Shown here in pieces: positions 8,601-14,481 of a stretch of DNA of 26,954 nt. The notes beneath the pieces were generated by a model. That model did no database searches and was not told the origin of the DNA. It worked only from the letters and a program-made list of their open reading frames with translations. The stretch is from Bacteroidetes bacterium UBA7692 (GTDB lineage Bacteria > Bacteroidota > Bacteroidia > Chitinophagales > LD1). The translations under genes were made by a program, and so were the position numbers. Numbering within the stretch: position 1 is the first letter of the stretch; every line of letters starts with the position of its first letter. The DNA is taken from the NCBI GenBank assembly GCA_002482725.1, contig DLGO01000042.1, positions 8,735 through 35,688 on the forward strand, read 5' to 3'.

Positions 8601-9269
8601 GTAATACTGGATATGGGAATACCTGATAAGCAGGCTTATGAGGTTCTGGAAAATATCAAGAAAAATCCCGGATTGGAAAACCTGCCTGTAATCCTATTTA
8701 CGGGCAAGAGCCTATCCATGAATGAGGAGCTGAAAATCAAAAAATATGCTGATTCTATTGTAATAAAAACGGCCCACTCCTATCAGCGCATGCTTGATGA
8801 GGTATCGCTGTTCCTTCACTTGGTAGAGGACAAGAAAAACGATGGCAAGAAAGGAATGGCCAAACAGATAAACCGCCTGAACAATGTGCTGAGCGATAAA
8901 ACAGTTCTGCTGGTAGATGATGATGTAAGGAATATTTTTTCGCTGACCAAAGCGCTTGAAGTGCTGAAGATGAATATACTGACAGCCATAGACGGCAAAG
9001 AAGCGCTGAAAATACTGGAGGAACACCCAGAAATAGATGTTGTACTGCTGGATATGATGATGCCGAATATGGATGGCTACGAAACCGCCGGCAGGATAAG
9101 GCAAAACAACAAATTGAAAAACCTGCCTGTGATAGCCGTAACAGCGAAGGCAATGACAGGGGACAGGGAAAAATGCATAAACGCAGGCGCATCTGACTAT
9201 ATCACCAAGCCGGTGGATGTAGACCAATTGCTATCGCTGCTTAGGGTATGGCTATACGATAAACATTAA
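5691..9269 (+). CDS. CHASE3-HAMP-GAF hybrid histidine kinase with three receivers
   Basis: A 1192-residue inner-membrane sensor. Membrane segments at about 12-34 and 175-199 flank a periplasmic CHASE3 domain containing EGQTSVRGYLINGKEEFLD. HAMP (~199-265) and GAF (~275-430) follow. A Glu/Gln-rich coiled coil (~433-520) holds two copies of an SEELRVQ unit. HisKA has H528 (MSHELRTP). The ATPase has N643/N647, DTGIG 678-682 and GTGLGL 708-713. The receivers are REC1 (D852), REC2 (D974; weaker, with KT instead of KP after the lysine) and REC3 (D1121, K1173). All phosphate-handling residues are present. No HPt domain is seen here or nearby, so the onward phosphate path is unclear. The signal is unknown; CHASE3 ligands are not defined in general. 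Confidence 0.95.
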   Translation: MNADFKRNLVASTGFSVLILIISSAASLMSISSLLDSTQWVNHTNEVIYNLNAGHAALLEGQTSVRGYLINGKEEFLDTYKETEEKADTYFEKVEQLTLDNTAQQRNIKELGPIKNEFYAYLKQRVDEKRNGQVVQVDNLKNGKTLMDDISKIVRRMERQEKELLAERTETSGKYAIYSIALIVVAAVIALFISIVFFVRILRDYNERAKLNRQLEKNEEETTQRIDVISNVASQISQGNYDIRVDAKESDGLGIVAVSLNNMAEALGTSFKQLSDKEWMQSGIAQLNTVMIGEKNLDQLTQDVIDYIAGYTGSNAGVLYTLEGSELILSAGFSYIEDKSRTKLKLGEGLTGQAALSGKIMEIKAMSAGDIKISYALGEVKPSHVLAIPLTDDKTTGVIELARIKEYSHRELDFLHVAANNIGIAITAAQNRKRLQELLEETEAQSEELRVQHSELENMNAELETQTEKLQASEEELRVQQEELQQTNEELAERSVLLEEKNLEIQKKSQDLEISTRYKSEFLANMSHELRTPLNSILLLSRLLADNNEENMSSEQVEFAKVIQSSGNGLLGLIDEILDLSKIEAGKMDLELVDVPVKEITDGMRNLFAEVAKQKKIEFKVIETDAPLVIKTDKMRLEQIIKNLISNALKFTPAGGSVSVEVKKQERDKRIVSFIVKDTGIGIAREKQPIIFEAFQQADGSTKRKYGGTGLGLSISRELAKLLKGEITLKSMVNEGSEFTLSIPITGSSIPSLGEIAKPEPTAEEPSEEKDDKGIKPYDEYISLSMPDDVPDDREKINEGDKAILIVEDDTNFAKSLLEFTRKRGYKGIVSVRGDHALSLAMIYKPIGILLDIELPIKSGWQVMEELKNNAQTRHIPVHMMSSHKMKQESMLKGAINFLDKPAAFEQMPDIFARIEHIINRESQKVLIFEDNPKHAKALAYFLETNNINSEIKSEITDGINSLQKAEIDCVILDMGIPDKQAYEVLENIKKNPGLENLPVILFTGKSLSMNEELKIKKYADSIVIKTAHSYQRMLDEVSLFLHLVEDKKNDGKKGMAKQINRLNNVLSDKTVLLVDDDVRNIFSLTKALEVLKMNILTAIDGKEALKILEEHPEIDVVLLDMMMPNMDGYETAGRIRQNNKLKNLPVIAVTAKAMTGDREKCINAGASDYITKPVDVDQLLSLLRVWLYDKH

Positions 9270-9292
9270 AATTTAACCGGTAAGAAGAGGAT

Positions 9293-9658
9293 ATGGGAAA
9301 GAAAATAGTACTGATAGTAGATGATGATACCCGTAATATTTTTGCGCTGAAAGCAACGCTGCAGGCAAAATCATTTGAGTGCCTGTCGTGCACGAGTGCC
9401 GAGCAGGCGTTGAAATTACTGGCCGGGGACGAGCATGTGGATGCTATACTGATGGATATGATGATGCCCGAAATGGATGGATATGAGGCTATACCACTGA
9501 TAAAGAGTATGCCCGGCAGGAAATCGACACCTGTGATATCGGTGACGGCACAAGCCATGGTAGGCGACAGGGAAAAGTGCCTTCAGGCAGGCGCAGATGA
9601 TTATATTTCGAAACCGGTAGATGTAGATAAGTTACTGCATATACTACGCAGTATATAA
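9293..9658 (+). CDS. Single-domain response regulator
   Basis: A 121-residue receiver with D10/D11, phosphoacceptor D55 (ILMDMMMPEMDGYE), T85 and K107 (YISKPVD). It is closely similar to REC3 of the preceding kinase: both contain VDDD.RNIF near the start and GDREKC..AGA.DYI.KPVDVD..L..LR near the end. This suggests it arose by duplication of that domain, or that the two exchange phosphate with the same partner. It starts 23 bases after the kinase and lies 7 bases before the methyltransferase gene, so it belongs to the same operon. No output domain is present. Confidence 0.93.
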   Translation: MGKKIVLIVDDDTRNIFALKATLQAKSFECLSCTSAEQALKLLAGDEHVDAILMDMMMPEMDGYEAIPLIKSMPGRKSTPVISVTAQAMVGDREKCLQAGADDYISKPVDVDKLLHILRSI

Positions 9659-9665
9659 TGGCACT

Positions 9666-10475
9666 ATGATAGATGACCGTGAGCTGGAAATATTGATCAA
9701 TGAAATCTTTGAATACCATGGGTTTGACTTTGGAGGATATTCAAGGGCATCGTTGAAAAGGCGCGTAGACAGGCTTTATAACCTGGATCGGTTCACGAAC
9801 TTTTCCCAGTTCCTTATGAAAATCAGGGAGCAGCCGGATTACTTTAAAAGAATGATAGAAGAGATAACGGTAAACGTAACGGAGATGTTCCGGGATCCGC
9901 AATTCTACAAAGTGCTGCGCACAGAGATAATACCTGTACTGGCTACAAAACCATTTATACGGATATGGCATGCAGGCTGCTCCACAGGCGAGGAAGTGTA
10001 CTCTATGGCAATAATGCTGAAGGAGGCCAATGTGCTGCATAAGTCGTTGCTTTATGCTACCGATATCAATCCATTGGTACTTGATACTGCAAAAGAGGGT
10101 GTATTCCCCCTACGAATGATGCAGCAATACTCTGAGAACTATATAGCATCGGGCGGAAAAGAGGATTTCTCGAAATACTATACCGCCAACTACGGGCTTG
10201 CAAAACTGGGAGGCGAACTATCGGAAAAGATGGTGTACTCCCTGCACAATCTGGTATCGGATGGCTCCTTTAACGAATTTGACCTGATACTATGCAGGAA
10301 TGTGATGATATATTTCGATAAGGATCTGCAGGAAAGGGCGCTGAACCTTTTTGATGATAGCCTGGCCAAGCTTGGTTACCTGGCGCTGGGGACAAAAGAA
10401 ACCCTCAAATTTTCGCAGCTGAAAAGCAGGTACCAGCAGATAAACCCAAATAAACTATGGAAGAAGATAAAGTGA
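9666..10475 (+). CDS. cheR: CheR-type protein-glutamate O-methyltransferase
   Basis: A 269-residue SAM-dependent methyltransferase of the CheR family, which methylates glutamates on chemoreceptor helices. The N-terminal helical domain (~1-75) contains TVNVTEMFRD (68-77). The SAM-binding motif GCSTGEE is at 104-110, ATDI at 131-134, and CRNVMIYFD at 210-218, all conserved in CheR. The length is normal. No MCP, CheA or CheW is encoded in the window, so its substrate is not a neighbouring classical receptor; the adjacent kinase is a candidate. It overlaps cheB by 19 bases (or 4 with the alternative cheB start). Confidence 0.92.
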   Translation: MIDDRELEILINEIFEYHGFDFGGYSRASLKRRVDRLYNLDRFTNFSQFLMKIREQPDYFKRMIEEITVNVTEMFRDPQFYKVLRTEIIPVLATKPFIRIWHAGCSTGEEVYSMAIMLKEANVLHKSLLYATDINPLVLDTAKEGVFPLRMMQQYSENYIASGGKEDFSKYYTANYGLAKLGGELSEKMVYSLHNLVSDGSFNEFDLILCRNVMIYFDKDLQERALNLFDDSLAKLGYLALGTKETLKFSQLKSRYQQINPNKLWKKIK

Positions 10476-11062
10476 CAAACCCTGTTAAATTAGTAATTAT
10501 AGGAGGGTCTGCAGGAAGCCTGGAAGTAGTATTAAAGGTACTAGCACTTATAACCGATAAACCCTCATTTGCACTGGTAATAGTGATGCACAGAAAGAGC
10601 GGGGAGGACAGCTTGTTGGAAGAACTATTAGCAATAAAAACGAAAATAAAGGTGCAAGCCGTAGAGGATAAAACAGAGATGAAACCGGCAACTATATATA
10701 TAGCTCCATCAGACTATCACCTGCTATTTGAAAAGAATAGTACACTGTCGCTGGACACCTCTGAAAAGGTAAATTACAGCAGGCCCAGCATAGATGTATC
10801 TTTTGAATCAGCCGCCGATGTATATGGCTCTGACCTGGTAGGCATATTGCTTTCGGGTGCGAACTCTGATGGCACAGAAGGATTAGCAGCCATAAAGGCA
10901 GCAGGAGGAACTACTATAGTACAAGACCCGGAAACTGCAGAAACTCCCTATATGCCTAAATATGCCATACAACACTTACAGCCGGACTATATACTGGATG
11001 CAAAAGGTATAGCAGCGTTCCTAAACCTGATTGACAAGAATAGCCCTGACAAAGCTGCTTAA
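10457..11062 (+). CDS. cheB: CheB-type methylesterase domain protein without receiver
   Basis: A 201-residue protein that matches only the catalytic domain of CheB, which removes methyl groups from, or deamidates, receptor glutamate/glutamine residues. The catalytic triad can be placed at S18 (IGGSAGS), H45 (VMHRKSG) and D138 (SGANSDGTEG). The receiver domain of classical CheB (about 150 residues) is absent, so phosphorylation cannot control it in cis; one of the two free receivers could act in trans. The ATG at 10457 overlaps cheR by 19 bases; an in-frame GTG at 10472 would give a four-base GTGA overlap and is a real alternative. It is the last gene of the cluster. Confidence 0.9.
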   Translation: MEEDKVTNPVKLVIIGGSAGSLEVVLKVLALITDKPSFALVIVMHRKSGEDSLLEELLAIKTKIKVQAVEDKTEMKPATIYIAPSDYHLLFEKNSTLSLDTSEKVNYSRPSIDVSFESAADVYGSDLVGILLSGANSDGTEGLAAIKAAGGTTIVQDPETAETPYMPKYAIQHLQPDYILDAKGIAAFLNLIDKNSPDKAA

Positions 11063-11095
11063 CCCATTTTATTAAGCTTGTAATAAACTACTGAA

Positions 11096-12433
11096 TTGCA
11101 ACAGAAAACAACCTTCTTTCAACAAACAGGCAGCTATCGCTGGCGGATTTGCGCGCTGTTATTCCTCGCTACTACCATCAACTATGTGGACAGGAATGTG
11201 CTGTCTTTTACCATGATAGACGATGCTTTTCGTAGAGAGATGCTGGGGCTGCCCGCAGACACCCTGTTAACGGATGCGCATGTAGCCAGCTTCAAAGAAA
11301 TGATGGGTTATGTAGATGCAGCCTTTAAAACCGCTTATGCCCTTGGCTTCCTTATAGTAGGATATTTTATAGATAAAATAGGAACAAGGAAAGGCTTTAC
11401 TATAGCGCTATCTGTATGGAGCTTTGCCGGAGTGCTCAATGGGTTTATAGGGTCTGTAAAAGGCCTAAGCTTTACCCGTTTCCTGTTGGGGCTTGGTGAG
11501 TCGGGGAATTTCCCTTCGGCAGTAAAAGCAGTGGCAGAATGGTTCCCCAAAAAGGAGCGCTCGCTTGCCACAGGACTGTTTAATGCTGGGGCAAATATCG
11601 GCATTATACTTACCGCTCTTGCCGTACCTTATATTACAATCCACTACGGTTGGAGGACTTCGTTTGTAGTAACAGGAGCGCTGGGATTTTTGGTGCTTAT
11701 ATTATGGAGGTGGATATACCAACGCCCGGAAGAACACCCAGGAGTGAGCGAACATGAACTGGCGTATATCCATAGCGACACAGATGAAAAGCCTGATGCC
11801 AAAATATCATGGGGGAAGATGTTTACCTACCGCCAAACATGGGCTTTTGCCGCAGGTAAGTTGCTGGCAGATCCTATCTGGTACTTTTACCTGACATGGC
11901 TACCCGACTTCTTTAACAGCAATGAAGCTTTGGAGCAAAAACTGGACCTGAAGCATATAGGTCTTCCGTTCCTTGTTATATACCTGGTAAGCGATGCAGG
12001 CAGCGTGTTTTTTGGATGGCTATCTTCCAGATTAATACAAGCCGGATGGTCGGTTAATAAGGCCAGAAAGTTGACTATGCTCCTATGCGCGCTGTGTGTA
12101 GCCCCGATAGTATTTGCATCGGTAACCACCAACATATATGTAGCCGTGGGGCTGATAGCCCTGGCAGCTGCCGCGCATCAGGGATGGTCGGCCAATATCT
12201 ACACGCTGGCATCTGATATGTTCCCTAAAAAATCGGTGGGTTCTGTGGTTGGTATTGGAAGTATGATGGGGGCTATTAGTGGTGCGGTTTTTGCGGCATC
12301 TACAGGCATTATAAGGGTAAAGTTTGGCTATGTTCCTCTATTTGTAATTGCCGGAGGCGCCTACCTGCTTGCGCTGCTCATCATACATATACTATCACCA
12401 AAACTTGAACCAGTCAAGATGGAGGAAGGCTAG
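11096..12433 (+). CDS. MFS transporter, ACS family, hexuronate-type
   Basis: A 445-residue inner-membrane transporter with about 12 hydrophobic segments. FIDKIGTRKG after the early helices is the MFS loop motif, and the block GLGESGNFPSAVKAVAEWFP followed by NAGANIG is characteristic of the anion:cation symporter family (ExuT/GudP/UhpC-like), which carries hexuronates and other organic anions with protons. The start is a TTG at 11096; the first ATG lies after the first membrane segment, so it would remove a needed helix. It is 33 bases after cheB but unlike it in function. It faces a GHMP kinase-galU operon and shares its last four bases with galU. Uptake of glucuronate is an inference from family and context. 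Confidence 0.88.
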   Translation: MQQKTTFFQQTGSYRWRICALLFLATTINYVDRNVLSFTMIDDAFRREMLGLPADTLLTDAHVASFKEMMGYVDAAFKTAYALGFLIVGYFIDKIGTRKGFTIALSVWSFAGVLNGFIGSVKGLSFTRFLLGLGESGNFPSAVKAVAEWFPKKERSLATGLFNAGANIGIILTALAVPYITIHYGWRTSFVVTGALGFLVLILWRWIYQRPEEHPGVSEHELAYIHSDTDEKPDAKISWGKMFTYRQTWAFAAGKLLADPIWYFYLTWLPDFFNSNEALEQKLDLKHIGLPFLVIYLVSDAGSVFFGWLSSRLIQAGWSVNKARKLTMLLCALCVAPIVFASVTTNIYVAVGLIALAAAAHQGWSANIYTLASDMFPKKSVGSVVGIGSMMGAISGAVFAASTGIIRVKFGYVPLFVIAGGAYLLALLIIHILSPKLEPVKMEEG

Positions 12434-13299
12434 ATTGTTTTCAACCATTCCCTTAGCTCATCACCCACATCTGTTCTTTTTAACCCTAACAACAAATTGG
12501 TCTTAATGAAATCAAGCTTATTTCCCACATCGTGGCGCATACCCTCAAAAACATGGCCATATAAGGACTGGTCCGCCATAAGCAGACGCATGGCATCGGT
12601 GAGCTGCACCTCATTATTTACTCCGGGTGGAGTATCCTTCAGGTACCTGAATATTTCGGGTGTAAGCACATACCGACCAGAAAACACAAGGTTGGATGGT
12701 ATGTTATCCTTTGGTGGCTTCTCTACCAGACTTGTTGCCCTATACAATTTATCACTGCTTTTTTCACCCACAAAAACCCCATATCTATGCGCTATAGAAA
12801 GCGGCACCTGCTGCAGGGCTACGACTGAGCTTCCTGTTGCTTCATAGTCCAGCGCCAACTGTGCAGTAAGCGGCAGGGGCGATTCAATAATAGTATCACC
12901 CAGCAATACAGCAAAAGGCTCATTGCCTACAAAAGCCTCGGCACAAAGGATAGCGTCGCCAAGGCCCTTTTGTTCTTGTTGGTAGGCGAAAGTGATGTTG
13001 CCAAAGTGGTTCAGTTTCATAATCTCTGCCAGCTCGGCACTCTTGCCTTTACCTTGCAGCAGTTGCTCTAATTCAAGGTCTGGCCTGAAGTGGTCGCGCA
13101 ACACTTCCTTACCTTCGGAAATGATGATGAGGATATCGGTGATGCCTGATTGAACTGCTTCTTCCACAACATACTGAATTACCGGCTTGTCCACTATTAC
13201 CAGCATCTCTTTCGGCTGAGCCTTGGTAGCGGGCAACAACCTGGTACCAAAACCTGCAGCGGGTATTACCGCCTTTCTCACTTTGTTCTGCATTATCAT
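12430..13299 (-). CDS. galU: UTP-glucose-1-phosphate uridylyltransferase (UDP-sugar pyrophosphorylase)
   Basis: A 289-residue nucleotidyltransferase of normal GalU length that joins UTP and a sugar-1-phosphate to give UDP-sugar and pyrophosphate. The signature AAGFGTRLLPATKAQPKEML (14-33) carries the nucleotide-binding loop and the conserved lysines, and the family block EKPPKDNIPSNL is also present. Start codons at residues 1 and 3 are both possible. It lies four bases after the GHMP kinase in the same direction, so the two are co-transcribed. Glucose-1-phosphate is the usual substrate. Given its neighbour, it may instead or also accept glucuronate-1-phosphate; that is inference. Confidence 0.93.
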   Translation of the reverse strand: MIMQNKVRKAVIPAAGFGTRLLPATKAQPKEMLVIVDKPVIQYVVEEAVQSGITDILIIISEGKEVLRDHFRPDLELEQLLQGKGKSAELAEIMKLNHFGNITFAYQQEQKGLGDAILCAEAFVGNEPFAVLLGDTIIESPLPLTAQLALDYEATGSSVVALQQVPLSIAHRYGVFVGEKSSDKLYRATSLVEKPPKDNIPSNLVFSGRYVLTPEIFRYLKDTPPGVNNEVQLTDAMRLLMADQSLYGHVFEGMRHDVGNKLDFIKTNLLLGLKRTDVGDELREWLKTI

Positions 13300-13303
13300 T
13301 TAT

Positions 13304-14293
13304 TTAAGCAATATCAGGTTTTATGACCACAGCATTTATCTCTTTCATGGCAAACACTAATTGGTCAAACATGGACTCATCGCTGTACGTGCCTATAATG
13401 GCACCACCTGAGCCTGTAAACTTGGCACCGGCACCAACGCTGCGCGCAGTTTCAACCAAAGTCCTGTTACCGGTGCTTATATTCAATATGCTGCTTCGAA
13501 TATCGAAGTTGCGGTTTATCAAATCAGTGATGGATTTGTTTCCCGCCTGGAGCTTACTCCAGACCTCATCTGTAAGTGATACCCATTGTGCCATAGCATC
13601 CACTACAGCCCCCTCACCTTTTGCATATCGTGTTGCCAGGTCGTTGTGTGTTACCTCGGAACCTTCTGACAGATTGGTGCGGTATGCCAGGAAAACATTT
13701 GGCAGCATGCTTTTATCGAACGGTATATACTCGCCATATCCACGGGAGTCCATCAACTGCCTGTTGAAGTCCATATACACCGGACACCCATACACCTGCG
13801 CCACCCTATCCTGTAGTCCAGCACCTATACTAAGTTCATCTTTCTCAACCGAAAGGATGAGATTAGCAAGAATGGGATTTGGTATGTCTATACCATAAAA
13901 CTCCATCATGGCTTTCATGGCAGCAGTAACAATGGCGCTAGAGCCTGCTAACCCAAGCCGGTCGGGTATATTGGAGGAATAGCTGATGGTAAAGTTCTTA
14001 TCAGAGAGTGTTAAACCCTCGCGGCTACAATAGTTGCTGAAAACCTTTATTGTAGCCTTAATTAAACGCACACCACCGTAATAACCACTTTGCCTGATTT
14101 CGCCAACCAGTTGCTCCCTATTATCAAACGACAGCCTTTCGCGGTCGCAAGGTATTATCCTCAGTAAGGGCGACTCAACCAATTCGACCTGCGCACTGAA
14201 GTTCTTGAATACAAAGGCTATGGTCTTGCCAAAATAGCCATCGGATGGATTGCCAATGAGCGCAGCACGGGGGTATGCAATTGTTCTTATCAT
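13304..14293 (-). CDS. GHMP kinase, glucuronokinase-like
   Basis: A 329-residue sugar kinase of the GHMP fold. Visible motifs are GNPSDGYFGKT (14-24), the ATP-binding loop LGLAGSSA (113-120) and the C-terminal GAGAKFTGSGGA (287-298). The segment SVEKDELSIGAGLQDRVAQV (148-167), followed by VYMDF and QLMDSRGYG, closely resembles plant glucuronokinase as I recall it, more than galactokinase, mevalonate kinase or homoserine kinase. That enzyme makes glucuronate-1-phosphate from glucuronate and ATP. The gene leads a two-gene operon with galU, which could convert the product to UDP-glucuronate. GHMP fold certain; the substrate is a supported guess, with other sugar-1-kinases as alternatives. Confidence 0.85.
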   Translation of the reverse strand: MIRTIAYPRAALIGNPSDGYFGKTIAFVFKNFSAQVELVESPLLRIIPCDRERLSFDNREQLVGEIRQSGYYGGVRLIKATIKVFSNYCSREGLTLSDKNFTISYSSNIPDRLGLAGSSAIVTAAMKAMMEFYGIDIPNPILANLILSVEKDELSIGAGLQDRVAQVYGCPVYMDFNRQLMDSRGYGEYIPFDKSMLPNVFLAYRTNLSEGSEVTHNDLATRYAKGEGAVVDAMAQWVSLTDEVWSKLQAGNKSITDLINRNFDIRSSILNISTGNRTLVETARSVGAGAKFTGSGGAIIGTYSDESMFDQLVFAMKEINAVVIKPDIA

Positions 14294-14481
14294 AAAATTG
14301 AGGTGGCAAAATAGTATTTGAAAAACAAATGTACCAGAATGATTACCTGTATAACGCCCAATATATTAAAAGCCTGTTGAAATATGATTTATACATGCAA
14401 CATAATTTAATTTACTTTCATCATAAATATGTGATTAACAATCAACTAAAAGGGCATATTTATACCGCTTATTCCATTATC

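Noticed and set aside
5704..9227. Many long minus-strand ORFs under the hybrid kinase
   Set aside because: They are shadows of the + strand codon usage, with low-complexity Ser/Phe/Tyr-rich translations and no motifs.
9666..11062. A complete chemotaxis operon
   Set aside because: Only the methyltransferase and a receiver-less methylesterase are present; there is no MCP, CheA, CheW or flagellar gene, so it is better read as part of the kinase cluster.
14329..14481. Longer N-terminus of the secreted repeat protein from ATG 14329
   Set aside because: It would place 51 polar and aromatic residues before the signal peptide; ATG 14482 gives a normal exported start and leaves room for a promoter region.
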